Positions 24,197-37,500 of a DNA stretch of 64,000 bases are shown piece after piece. The position numbers and the translations under genes were made by a program. Position 1 is the stretch's first letter; the number at the start of each line of letters is the position of its first letter. Origin of the DNA: Chrysomallon squamiferum (taxonomy: Eukaryota > Mollusca > Gastropoda > Neomphalida > Peltospiridae); assembly GCA_012295275.1 (NCBI GenBank), contig CM022671.1, positions 10,919,237-10,983,236 of the forward strand, given 5' to 3'. A model generated the notes under the pieces. It was not told the DNA's origin. It ran no database searches and saw only the letters and a list, made by a program, of their open reading frames with translations.

Positions 24197-26275
24197 GTAA
24201 CTGAAGCCCATGCAGCTTTTTATTTATTGCTTGTTTCATGAATGCTGAACTTAGTACAAATTTTATTCTAACAGCATCATTAACACCTTGATATATAACA
24301 TTTTTGTTGTTTTATCTTCATGTGGTTTTGTGATTTTTATCTTTTTTTAGCCAAATAAAACTTTCACAAGTTTCTGATGCATCTTACATTCGCTGGCTAT
24401 TTGTGCATAATTTTCAAAGACAAAATATCCATGAAATGTTTAAATTTAAGCATTTACATACTCAAAATGAATTAAAAGCTTTTATACAGCAGGATGAACT
24501 AAAATAATTCAAATGTTAAAATATATTTTTTTAAATTAATCTCAAATGTGACAGGATTGGATTTCTAAAAATTGCAGTTTTTCTGTAAATCTCATTACAA
24601 ACATGATTTGCAATTAGCAGTGATTAAAATACATTAAATTATTAAACTGTAAACATTTCTGAAAAATAACTGCTAAATATACAAATAGGTTCACATTGTT
24701 CATCTTCTGACATATAACTAGACACAAATACTTCATTTTTCAAATATACAAATAGTTTCACACAGTTCATCCTCTGACAGGTAACAAAACACAAATACTT
24801 TATTTCTCAGAGAAACATAAATTATCTTCATAAACATACATTTATAGACAAAATAAAAGTAATTCCCTTCTTAAAACAGACTTAAAACAGACTTTAAACA
24901 ATTCTGGAATAACAGTGCTATGATAGTTATTGGCTAAATGATGGCATACACACACACACAATATCTTTTTAAAACAAATATTTTTATCATCTGTTTAGTA
25001 TCAACACATAAAATGCATGTTTATTGATAATATAACTTACTTAATTTATAACACTGAGATAGTGTAAATGAAAGCTTACATTTACGGAAATTTAAAGACC
25101 CAAAATAAGTAAACTATAATTGTTATCATATAATTGATAATGGAAGGTTCAACACTTAATTTAGATGATGCTTGAGCATTACCAATATCTATGTCATGCC
25201 AAATTAAAAAAATATTTTCTTAGACAGAAAAGGTTTTTTTTTTGATTTTGTTTTCTTTTTTCCTTAGACACACTTTGATTTTATCTTTATTTTAAAACTG
25301 TATCTTATGATTAAAATTATAAATCTTCTTTCAGATTACATCATAAGTTGTTTTGAAAAGTTTTGTCATACTGGACATGATTGAATTTTTGTTTATTACA
25401 TATTGCTGTCATTTAACTGATCAATTCCACCCATGTTTTGTTTTTATTCTTTGCATTATTGTTGAACTATTTGTAATCCATCTGTTGCATTTAAAAATTA
25501 CACAGAGCATTTCTTTTATCAGGAATAGTCATACATATTATTGTTTTATTATTTTTTTAGTTATGTTTTCACAAAAGAACATTGTGAAGCTTATTGAATA
25601 AACTTGTTTAATTTTTTTCACTTAACAATGCTTATTGCACATCACTGTTTTAAACATCATTAGAAATATGCTATTGATTTCTGTCTACATATTTATAAAG
25701 AACAATGCCTTTTCTTATCTCTGCCGGTAACACTTAATGCTTGTTGAATATTTTCTCATTAAGTGCAGAACTTTTGTGATTGCCTTTAAAATGACAGATT
25801 TACATATAATCTATTTTAACCATGTTTTTCTGAATATTAATCAAGTTAATTATATAAATTAGAAAATCATTAAAATTTATTGTAAAATTGTGTCATACAG
25901 TCTTATGTGATTCTGTTACATGTATCAAATTATAGTAATGATTAATTAAGGACTTGATGCAAATTGTGTAAATATTCAGCATGCATAAAGCAGCTCTGGC
26001 TGTTGGTACTGACGTAGTTATTGATGAACACACATTTATTCTGAAGGTTTTGTGTTGAATCTGTGATAATTGAGTGTACTCTGCACCAGTTTTCTTTGTG
26101 TTCTTTGTGAAACAGTATTGATTGCTAGGTCTGCACAATGTAAATGGTTGCTGACAAAATTTCCACAGCAAATTTATTTTGTAACACATATGTCAAACTC
26201 TACTTCCAAAATGTAGCTGCAGTTTTGAAACTGTATATTTGCTGGTAATGGTCAATGTTATATCTTTTTTAATTT

Positions 26276-26277
<2 letters not shown>

Positions 26278-26317
<40 letters not shown>
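26278..26317. repeat. Poly-T tract of about 40 bases
   Basis: Uninterrupted T run followed by CTTTC and an AAT/TTA patch. No flanking duplication or element body was recognised. Confidence 0.9.
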
Positions 26318-27053
26318 CTTTCAAAATAATAATAATATTATTATTATAAATAAAAGATTCATTTAATCTGTATTCACAAATCCATAACCTTAATTTATTT
26401 CATTTCTTTTTTTTACTTTTTTTTTTTTTTTTTTAAATAAAATTAAAAATAGCTGTTGTTATAAATGCTGTTACTTGTTTAGTTGGTTAATTTAATTGTC
26501 AATGAAATTTCTGCATATTTCAAATGTAAATATTTTTAGAAATTTCACTTAAACTGTTACACTAAAAATGTTCTTGTGTGTTCTTTAAAGATTATCACAA
26601 AGATTATTCATATTAAATTGAGAATTATATTATTATTATTATTATTATTGATAAAAGTCATTAAGCTTTTGATACATAATGAAAAAAGTTTAAATTTGTT
26701 AGTTAAAAGTTTGATCATTGTTTAACATTGTAATAGACATATAGGAAGATAAAACTATTACATTATAGTCAACAGAGGGGGAATCTACTTTTTAAAAGCA
26801 ACTGAAATGATCTTTTTTAAAAATGTGACAACAAGCTAGTTTAATAAAATGTTTAAGGTTTTAAAACAAAACCAAATTTTTAAAATTATGTACATTACAA
26901 ATCTGTTAAAAAACACAACAAAACAAAAAAGAAAGACATTTATGTCCACATCATAATAAATATTTGAATATTTGTGTAAAATTAAGATAGATAATGTTAA
27001 GTGAATATGAATTTCTTTTTATTATGAAATTAACACTTGTTTTACATTTGCAG

Positions 27054-30000
27054 GTCCTGCAATGTCAGCATCAGCTCCCTGCTTTGACTGGAAGGGGGAT
27101 CCAGTAAATCACGGCTTGAAATTCTACCCTACAAATGATCCTTGCTTAATGTGCACTTGTGATAATGGTTTCCAAATCATGTGCAAAGCTGTGGCATGTC
27201 TTCCACCTCAGGACTCAAACTGCAAAAAGTTGGAGAAGGTTAAGGGATCCTGTTGTGATTATAGATGTCTTGATCCACCTTTCAACAACTCTACAAATGG
27301 GGGTACAGGTAGGCTTCTAACTTGAAATAAGATCTTTACAATGTTTTAATTTAATTTTGTAAATTTTATATTAATCAATTATCAATCAATAATTCATTTA
27401 CATTCATAAAATTGTTTAATCCCCAAAGTTAGTGCATGCATTAGTAAGTTACCTTACCATTCTTACTGTAACTTATGAGATATTTTTTCTAGTTAAAATA
27501 TATTTCTACATTAATTAACATATTTTTAAATTCAATGGATTTGAAGATATATTTCAAAGTAAAATATTATGTAATAAAAGTTTATTTTACAATAAAATAT
27601 TTAAACAGCCAGTGTGAATTGGTAAATTATATATTCATTCTATATGTAACTTCTGAGATAGTTATTCTAGTTAAAATTATTTCTCTCCATTAACTAAGAC
27701 ATTTTTAAAATACTGAATTGAAACTTACATTTGAATAAATAAAATTTTGTATCTAATAAACAGTAATTTCCATTAATTAAAAAAAAAATTAAAATTCTCT
27801 GTATGATGATAAGGAAATCATGTTATTATGTATTTGTGTGATTTTGATATTTCAGTTATTGAGGATGAGAGCATTTCAAATCTTGGTTTGCGACTGGTAG
27901 CCAGTACCGTGACTTCATTTCTTGTGCTGGCTTTGCTTCTGTTTGTTGTACACAGACTCAGACAAAGACGACTGGTACTAGCAATGCGACGTAAGATAAC
28001 ATTTCCGTGCACACACATTTTGAAAACCTTCCACATACGGTCATATACAGTTATTCATATAAATATCTGGTAGTAAAAATTAAAGTAATGAAAATTTGAA
28101 AACTGCACCACATGTGGTGTTAAATATCACACCTATTTCAAACTATAGATATATTACAGCTGAAATAACTGTGTCATTAATGCATAATTCCAGATTAATT
28201 AAAAGTACATGAAAAAATAAATTTTACTGAACAACACATAACAAGCTGAAATTTTCAAGTGTTCAAAATACCATTTTATTATTTTCAAAAAATACAGAAA
28301 CAAAATAAATTAATGAAAATTTGTCTTTCTTTTTTCAATTTTTTGACACAGTGTTTGTTCTTATTTATAGGCTTTGAAATTGAAGCCAGAAGACAGCGTC
28401 TGGAGGAAACAGACTATGATCACAATATTCCTGACAGCTTTTTTGGTATAGAATGTCCTCCCTATGAAGATCCTCCACCACCATATTCATCACCCAAACC
28501 ACCTCCCCAGACATTACCAGGAGAGGCACCTCCACCTTATGAAGAAGTAGATCACACTCAAAATAATAGATCAGTTGCTTTTGATAACAGAGAGAGTAGT
28601 TCGGAAGGTACAGGTAGTAATGTAGTTAGTTACGAAAATACTCAAACTGATGACAGAATTATAAACCAGGAGACACTAAACAGACATTCTGTAATGACTC
28701 AAATTTGTCAGTTGGTGCTCAGACATCATCAGTTGAAAAACTCGGGTAACAGTACTAACTCTGAAAGGGAAAACAGTAATGGTCATCTCTCAACATCTAG
28801 CTTGGATTTAAGTAGCTCCAAAGTTCATGATGTTAGCCTAGACTCATTGCAGAGCAGTGGCAAAATGGCTCAGGATGAATGTGGAAGTACTGAGTCAGTA
28901 CAGTGTTGCAGTTGTCATTGTGAACAGACAGTTTTAAAAAGACTGCACAGCCCAGAAGATAAAGATGAGAAAGAGGACAGTTGTAGATGCAAACTGAGAG
29001 AAGAGGCTACAGCGACTCAGTACAGTAATTCTACTTCAAGAATAGCACTTCTTCAGAAGAGATTGTCCTCATGTAAGTCATATCCAGAAGAAAACAATCC
29101 TGTTTCTTGGCACTCAAATGAAAAAGATATTGCTGATAGCTTGGAAACTGATACGTTATCAGATAATGAATATGATAGACAGAATTTATCACCTGCCATC
29201 TTTTCCAAATCAGATATACCTTGTGAAGAACAAGTTAGAGAGAGTTGGATTATACAAAGGGGTTATCTTCAAGGAATGTCCAGTAAAGATGAAACTACAA
29301 ATGGTAAACCCATCTCCTCACTTAGCAATTCAAATAAATGTCCAGCAGTATTAACAGAAGAAAGACTTACTAAAATAGGAGGCCAGAAAATGCTTAATTT
29401 AGCTGTTAATGAAAATCATACACCAAGAAGTGAATCTCTTTTAAATCCGAGTTGGAATTCAAATACTAGGTCTGAGAGCCCGGAGTCAGCTACATCAACA
29501 ATGGAGAAAAATATTGTCCGATCACAGTCTGTTCATTCTGAAATTTCCTTGTTATCTGTATGTTCAGAGACAGGTGAGAAGAGAGCATCCAGAAATGCAT
29601 CTAAAGTTTTGAAAAATGATTCACCATATCCTGAAACTTCTGTTTCTACAAACCCATATGAAATGGCCATGGAGAATAACTCTTTGGAGTCAGAATCATA
29701 TAGCTTTATTGATTTTGGAGATAGCAAATCAAATGAATATAATAGACGCACCATTTCTAATCCAACAGAACTTAATCATACATCTTTTGAGTCTAATTCA
29801 AGAGATGGGAAATCAACAAAATCAAAATTAAATGCTATTGAAGAAAATGGCATTGAAATGACTTATTATATAAAACGTGAAGAAAACTGCCAGTCTGTTA
29901 CTGATAATGTAAAACAAAATAAACCAGCTGCATCTTCTAAACATAAGTCAAGATCAAAGAAAAAGGACAAAGAAAAACAATGTCATCATTCTGTATGTGA

Positions 30001-30718
30001 TCAGTCCTCTCCGAAAACGAAGAAACAGCTGTCAACCTATATGGATTTGAATGATGTCAAAAAACATTGTCCTGTGACTAATGGAAATTCCAGTGCAACC
30101 CATGTAAAGGCTACTACTGATCCTGCAAGGAAAAAACTGAAATCAGGAGTTGGTTCTTTCAAACAGTATGGTTTTATTGATGATCCTACTCATTTTCAGT
30201 CACGTGTTGCTGCCAGAAATAACAGTGAGCAGCAGCAGCACATCAGTAGACAGAGTCCACGTGACAGCAGACATGTCACTGCCAAAGAATGTTATGAAAA
30301 CCACAGACCATTGGCTGCAAACAAATCGGGGATAAAACGCCTAACAAAAGCAGATAGGAGTTCATATAACCCAAGTCCAACAAAAGGCAAGGCATCTAGA
30401 CCAATCTCTATGGTCCAGGCACCAAAAGATAAAAATCCAGGCTATGAAGATATTATCCAGTATTCTGTAGCCAATCAAAACATTGCTCACAGAAAATCGC
30501 AGAGTTGTCACAGCAAAGCAAGACAGTCGTGTCCAGAGTTTACCGGTGTGCACTGTCATGTCGAGGTTGGTAGCATGGTGAAAATGCCATGTACTGGAAA
30601 AAGTGAAGAAAAAACATTTTCTCATCCTTGTCCTAATGGATTAACTGATCATAGTTCTTCAGATATTCCTTCTGGACTGATCACAGTTAGAAATGGACCT
30701 CTAAGTAGTTATGTTTAG
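27054..30718 (+). CDS. DGCR2: DGCR2/IDD-like integral membrane receptor (VWC, transmembrane, long cytoplasmic tail; 5' exons not found)
   Basis: Three coding exons: 27054-27308, 27856-27990 and 28371-30718, phases matching (1 and 1), stop TAG at 30716-30718; 911 residues here plus missing N-terminal exons. Exon 1 is a von Willebrand factor C domain with ten Cys (ending SCCDYRCLDPP, like CCKFMCLDPD of human DGCR2). Exon 2 is the single membrane span; 'LLLFVVHRLRQRR' nearly equals the human segment. The tail starts with 'FGIECPPYEDPPPPYSSP' and has a second PPPY (EAPPPYEEVD), so two WW-domain ligands as in human. It then runs for about 740 Ser/Asn-rich residues with a Cys cluster (QCCSCHC) and a basic patch (SKHKSRSKKKDKEK). 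It ends in SSYV, a class I PDZ ligand; human DGCR2 also ends in a T-x-V type motif. Human has a tail of under 200 residues, so this one is greatly expanded. The Met at 27062 is internal, not a credible start, because no signal peptide follows. Confidence 0.88.
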
Positions 30719-31069
30719 ATTATTAATATTAAATATTATTACTGGAAGTGTATTATCTTAAAACATCATTTGGACATTTAATCCCTGTGTAAATTAATAT
30801 TTGTCCTGTACATAATTTTATAATGTTGTAATGATTATTAAATTTTCAAGGTTTTAATGTTTTCATTCTAACATTTTAAATGACAATCTTTATAAAAAGC
30901 TAGAACATTAGATGTTTTAATATACATAAAGCTTACCCTTCAGTTGATAATTAAATTGATATACTAATTAGTTTGGTAATTTTTGTAAAAATATTAGCGA
31001 TACATTTATTACATAAATAATAGATTTATTTTGTTAGGATTAATTATAGTACATAAACAAAACAAAATC

Positions 31070-31075
31070 AATAAA
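31070..31075 (+). terminator. Likely polyadenylation signal for the DGCR2-like gene
   Basis: AATAAA about 350 bp after the stop codon. Such hexamers are frequent in this AT-rich DNA, so the assignment is positional. Confidence 0.3.
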
Positions 31076-34000
31076 ACTTAAGAATTTAAAGTAATAATGT
31101 TATTTTTATATTTCATTTTCACATGGTTTTAATATTTATGTAACCACACAATTTTTTAAATTTAAAAAAAAAAATTTCCCCATCCTTCTGAAATGGAACA
31201 AAATTAATAATACCAATAATAAAAATATGAATAAAAATAAGTAATGAAAATATTTAAGATCAGAATATTTAGCTAAATGTGTTCGGTATTAAAATATGCC
31301 AAAAGCAAAGGGCAACAGAGTTCAATTCTCCTTATTACAAACATTTGGAGATTTCCTTTCTCATAGGTGCCACACTACTTATTTATCATAGGTTGTGTTA
31401 TGTTCTTTCCTGTCACTGAGAAGGTGTATATACAATACCTCTTGTTGCTAATTGAAATGACAACAACATATACTGGCAGTCGGTTTCCACTCTCCTTATC
31501 AGAATCAGCCATGTAACACTTTGATTAAAAATGAATAACTTAATATTGTTAAATAAAATTATTTCTTTCTTCCATTCTTAAAAATAGTTAAAAATCAATT
31601 TAAATTTATATAGGTCGACAATTAAAAAAGTTATTATCCGTTATTTCTAAAATCTAAAATGCAATTTTACTTTTATTTATTTTATTGATCTGATATTTAA
31701 ATTTTGATAAAGAATATATGAATAATAGGTTAAGACTCAAAAAATTAAATATGTATGTGGTATGAGAAATCAATAAAACACTTTTTAAAAACAATGCCAG
31801 AATGTATTACACTGACGTATCTTTTATTTACATTTATTTATTTACTTAACTAGTGAAGCAATGAAATTTGTACCATTAATTTTTGGTTTATTTATTATTA
31901 TTATGTTATATTTTTTTTTGTTGTTACTTGTAAGACTTTATTCTAAATTTTTATTCCATTTTAAATTATTTTACTTAATTATGGTTTATAACATTTATAA
32001 TATGAAAATTAGAAATCTGTGCAGATTTAATTATGGTCAGGAATATTATGAAAATTTGCTTCCAATGAAATGTTACTTGTATGTTATTTTATCATAATTG
32101 CAGATCTGCATATACAAAAAATTTTTATTAGTGTTTTAAGATGTCTTTCATTATAATTATATCACATGCATGTAATTTGAATTACCTCTTGTAATCTAAA
32201 TACATTTTTGGATCTAGATTGTGTTTTTTTCAGCAGAATTTGAATTATGTTGTTTCACTCACGTATTAATTTTTTTCTTTAAAGAAAATGAATTATGAAT
32301 GAATTACCTTTTGAGACTTAAACTTAGTGTGGTAGCATAAAAATAGTTTATTTTAGAATGGAATAGGAATTTGTTTATTTTAGAATGGAATAGGAATTTG
32401 TATTTGATAATGTTACCTGTTGAAGTGACTGAAAACAGGAAAAATTAAAAAAAAAAAATTTTTTCATGTTAAAATGTTTCACAGTACTAAACAAATTTCC
32501 TTTTTGTTTTATTCCAGTTTGTATTTCCTGTGAAAATATATTGAAACCAAATATCGATGAAAAAAAAAGAAAAAGAATCAGGAAATATTTGATAACACTT
32601 AACACAAATTTAATATCTTAATATCAGAGAGAGGTTTTACTTTTCCATATTAATGGTAACTAGTGGTTGTTCAGGTGCATTTTCCGGTAGTAGATGTATT
32701 TGGCAAATTTTATGTATGTTATTGAAAACTGTCTGGAAAGGACAACAAGACTCAGAATTATGTAGTTGAGAATTAATGCTGTGAAGTGTACTGTCTATTG
32801 TGACTGAGACAGGAAAAAATATTTAATCAATCCATTTTAATCTGTTTCAAGCACATGACCTTTGTGTGTATGTGTGTGTGTTTAATATTCACATCATTAG
32901 ATTATATGCTTATAATCTTGAATATATATGTAATGCAGACTCAAGTGTTGTGATTAAAAAGCATTTATTATTATTACTTTTCTTTTTATAGAAATGTTTG
33001 TTTTTAGGTGTAAATAGTTTGAAATAGAAACGCTGAAATCAGAAAAATGTTTCAAAATCATTTGCTGCAATAATTAAATACACTGATAAAGGATTGGTTA
33101 CTATTAAAGCGTTACCTAATTTAGGTAATCAAATTATTGCAACATTCCATTAAAAATAAATCTAAAAATAAATGAAAAATCTTTAAATATTTATTTATGA
33201 TCTACTTATATTAAAAAATGTTCCTCAACAATCTCATTTATAACAAGTTTTAAAATTAACCTTTTGTAAATAGGAAAATCTCAAAAATAAAAGTATGAAT
33301 AAAATAAGTAATGAAAATATTTAAGATCAGAATACAGACATAAAAACAACTAAAATATTAACAAGAAAAGTTATAAAATGATCACAGACCATGCTAATTC
33401 ATCCTTAAATTGGTACAAACATTATATATAAATGAGCATAAAAAATATAATCATTAATGTTTTTAAATAAAAAATATCTCAATAATAAGTTGCCATCAAA
33501 TTGTCACTCAATTGAAAGTGACAAAAAAACCACATGTCATGTTAAAATACAATATTCAAATAAAACCAGAAAATGCAAGACCATGTGAACTGTGTATTTT
33601 AACTGACTGGTGCTGTGACTTGATTTTTTTACTTTCACTGAAGTCCTGTAATAGTTGCATTTAAAATTGTTGACTGACAATTAACATTAAAATTTTGAGC
33701 ACGTTATACGATTCAATTAACATCATTAGTCTGAAAATATATGGAAGATAATCCATTTATATGTAGCACATAATTGTAGTAGGGAATATTAACTCCAGAT
33801 AGGCCAATAAGCATTAAAATACTGTGACTGTAATAATGTAATTCTTGTAAATAAAGTATCTGCTACAAATTATTACTGTGTTCATAATTATTTTGCTGTT
33901 CAGTAAAAATGATATTTCTGCATGTTTCTTTTTATTATTATTATAATGATATTATCTAGTGATTTGTATATGCAAATGGGATTTTAGTTTCTCCTTCAAA

Positions 34001-34451
34001 TAAAATTATGTTTAAATAGTATCAAAGGCAGTTGAAAAAGGAATAAATATCCTCAGTTATGTTACAAAATAAAATGATCTCACATGAACAAAAATAAATA
34101 GTTCAGCAGTTCATATTTCCCTGAGAAATAAATGCTAGCTAAAAATAAAAATAAAAACATGCAAGCACATTTGAAATTAAATCTTCTGAGAAATATGCAA
34201 TTATTAAGTAGTATAAGGTCAAAATTTCAGTTATAAATATTTCAACTTCTTGTTTATCAAGGATGACATATTTTGTTTTTGCTTTCTACAATCTTCAATA
34301 CATGGTGCACATTTTTCAAACATATCAAATTTACATATAGAATATGAAGACTTAATATTTTTGAAAAAAGGAGCCAACACTGAAGTAAAAAATAGACTAT
34401 GATTACTAAACTAGATCTTCATAATAGTTGTAAGGGTTTTGATGTGTGCAA

Positions 34452-34457
34452 TTTATT
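34452..34457 (-). terminator. Possible polyadenylation signal of the calpain gene
   Basis: AATAAA on the minus strand about 55 bases after the proposed stop codon. Positional evidence only. Confidence 0.3.
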
Positions 34458-34510
34458 ATTTGGATACAGTTTTTCCCAAAGAAATGCTGACCAAGACACA
34501 CTCTTCCATG

Positions 34511-37500
34511 TCAATCCAGAATTCTGTAAAATAAAGACTTTGTCTTAATACTACACATATACGTACTCAGTTATGAAGCTGACTACAATCTATAGGAGGC
34601 ACAAAATCTGCACTAAGATCATTTATATTTGCCGTTTTTTAAAATGCAGTTTCAATCTAAACGAACACCTTTTCTTCAGTAAACCAAAAGTTAACTTTTC
34701 AGAATTTATCAAATATCTCTTTAAAATTATTGTTTCTGCAATTTCATTACCGGCTCAAAATAAATAAAAATATTTACAAAACATTTAGACTTTTCCCAAA
34801 ATACTCACTGTTTTAAGGTAAAGCATTTGTCTCCTAACACTCTCAACATAAATTCTCCCTGTGTATTGGAAGTGAATGTTGAAGGTATGATGACATAATG
34901 GCCAGGATACAAACTGAACCGACCACTCACTTCCCTAAGATTTATACATGTTCCACTTCTTCCACAATCGTTAATGGATTGGAAGTGTTTCAGACATAAT
35001 CTCCTTGTTGGATCTTTTGTCTAAATTAAAACACAGAAATTTTGCAGTTATTAATTTCCCTAATTCACAATTCTTGTAGTCCATGCTTTAAGAACTGTCT
35101 AAATATTATAATACTTTTAATTTTATATATCATTTTAATGCACTTCTGCTTTTGTATATAATTAACTATTAAAAGCAGCAGCATATTTATTTTAAGTTTT
35201 CAGAAATCTTAAAGTGAATTCAATTTCAACTTAATAACTGAATTCAATCAGCAAACAATAGGCAATATAACAGTTCTTGTATCTTTAAAACATGCCCAGA
35301 TAACATTCAGCAGAATACAAAATGAATTTAGGAAAAAATGCACAAACCTCATACAAAACAAAACAGATATGCAGCCAGTTACTGCTGTGATGTTGTCTTC
35401 GATGTCCTTGCATCAGAGCTATGACAACATTACACATTCCTTCACTCTCTGCATCATCAGTACTGGGATTAAAGTCATCTGCAACCCAACAGACCTTACT
35501 GTTTTAGAAGTCAATGTCATCTTAATAATAGCTATTTCTTGCTCTAGTTGAAACCATTACATGATGAAAACAAAACTGATGAATTTAGCACTTGTATGGA
35601 TACAACAACAAGTTCAGTAAAGACATTAACATTTTGTAATAACAGTAAAAATATGCAGAATATATATTCAGTTTAATTTTTTTAAATAATTGTTATGCAA
35701 ATAATACATGTTGTGAATGGTAATGTTATTTATTATTATAATTATTATAATAGAAATACCTGGCTCCAGCAATGTCAAAAGGTATTGAGGATTGGTTGAA
35801 AACAACTGTAAATCTTTCCTAGAACCTCCAGCATTTATCCCAGTTACCCATGATCCAGTGACAACCTCCATGTGACAAGTCAAATCTGCAAAACAGGTGT
35901 ATTTAATTTAACAGTTCATTTCATAGTTTTTATATGTCTACTACCATAGCTAATTTTTTTTTAAAAGTATTATTAAATATTTAAGGAAAAAAAGAAAAAA
36001 TACTTGTGCACATTTATTAAGAATTAAGTTATAATTATTCTTAATATGGATTTTCATATTTGCTCTGTAATAAATTCTAGGTCTGTTTTAAGATATAAAG
36101 ACAATTATATTGCCAACATAATTGTTTCAGGATCAGTGTACTTCATCATATAGTTGAATTCAGCTGTGTAAGTGAGACAAACTTTTTAATACTCAGATTT
36201 TAACTTCTTCAAGTACTAAAATCAAATTTTGGTTTACAAGTTTTTGTTTTGGAATAAATCTAAATATTGTTTGTGCAAAAAAAAGATAAAATAAGCATGA
36301 TCTTGTATTAGCCTTACTCAAGAGATTTTCCTGATCATAACTTGGATTCATCAAACATAATGTAATTTCTTCAAAGTGATGACAGAAGTCTTTGAATGCC
36401 ATCCAAAACTCCCCATCATCACACACTGCTATTTGCAGTTGTTGTTTTGTTTCTTCATCCACCCTTTTCCAGTTTTCATCACTGAAAAACAAAGCAACAA
36501 AAGTCTCATCAGTCATTAGATTACAGAAAAAAGGTCCATCTGAATGGAAAAAATATTTTGATTATATTCAGTCAGATATGTAAATAAACAGCTAATTTAC
36601 ATGTCATGACTTTGACTGAAGCAGTTTTCATACCTATATTTTATTTTGAAGTAAAAAGCTATTTAATTTGTAAAGGTTTGTTAAACCATTGAAAATAAAG
36701 TACTGAACAACAACTCACTCATCAGACCAAGCTCCTTTCCATTCTATAGCATCTCCCCATGGATTCCTTATTCTTATCAACTTTGCTTCTCCCATTTCAT
36801 GAACATGAATCTAGAACAAAACAGTTGAAACTATTTAATATTCTTCAAGTTTTCACATACACAGAACTTTGATAAAAATATAATTTCTTCTTTTTTCTTT
36901 CTAATCACAGTAATTCCTTTAAGAGATAGTTCTTTATATTTTTTAAATTAATTTATCCCATTTGTCAACTTTAAATATGTCTGTTACAGCACAGTGATTT
37001 TCACTTCCCCTATTCTGAATGTGACTGCTTTAGAATCACTGGTATATACATTTTGTTTTGTTACTGTGGTAATGTAGATGATAGCTAGGTATTTTACTGG
37101 ACCAATGAAAACATGTTATGATAATCCAGAAATTCTGTAGTATGGAAAATAAACTGAAAAAGTAGACAATTAAAAAAAAAATGAAACCTTTCTGACATCA
37201 GTAACAGTATAAGCATGACCTGACACCAAACCATTATCACCTGTCTCACCACTTCTCCAGTTACCCTACAAATAAATTAACAAACTTTAAATTGTTATTA
37301 TTTATTAAATATATATCTTAATTTATTTAATCATTAATAGATTTACCAAAACTAAAATGAAGAAAGAAACTAGTCTTAAACAGCTCATAGATTGAACATG
37401 GTGTAAAAAATGATTTATTATAATTGTTAAAAAAAAAGAAAAATGTATTGTACCCTCTTGGAACATGTAATAATGGCACCAGAACTGTGAGATCTGCTGA

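Larger units (their letters stand above)
19549..27053. other. Upstream region of the DGCR2-like gene, no secure exon
   Basis: Long AT-rich stretch expected to hold the signal-peptide, LDL-receptor class A and C-type-lectin exons of the DGCR2-like gene. None could be assigned securely. It contains (AAT)n at 20190-20243, (ATT)n at 21291-21330 and a 40-base T run at 26278-26317. A region near 21070-21480 has good splice-like sites (CAG then GTGAGT at 21146; ACAACAG near 21377), but the frames do not join. Confidence 0.5.
30719..34510. other. 3' UTR of DGCR2-like gene and convergent intergenic DNA
   Basis: AT-rich DNA between the DGCR2-like stop and the calpain stop, the two genes facing each other. 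No coding exon, RNA gene or element was recognised. A short duplicated segment (TTTATTTTAGAATGGAATAGGAATTTG, in two adjacent copies at about 32349-32401) is visible. Confidence 0.55.

Noticed and set aside
25893-26189. 98-codon minus-strand open frame with several Cys
   Set aside because: No homology that I recognise, no splice context and composition like background; it also lies in the expected intron of the plus-strand DGCR2 gene.
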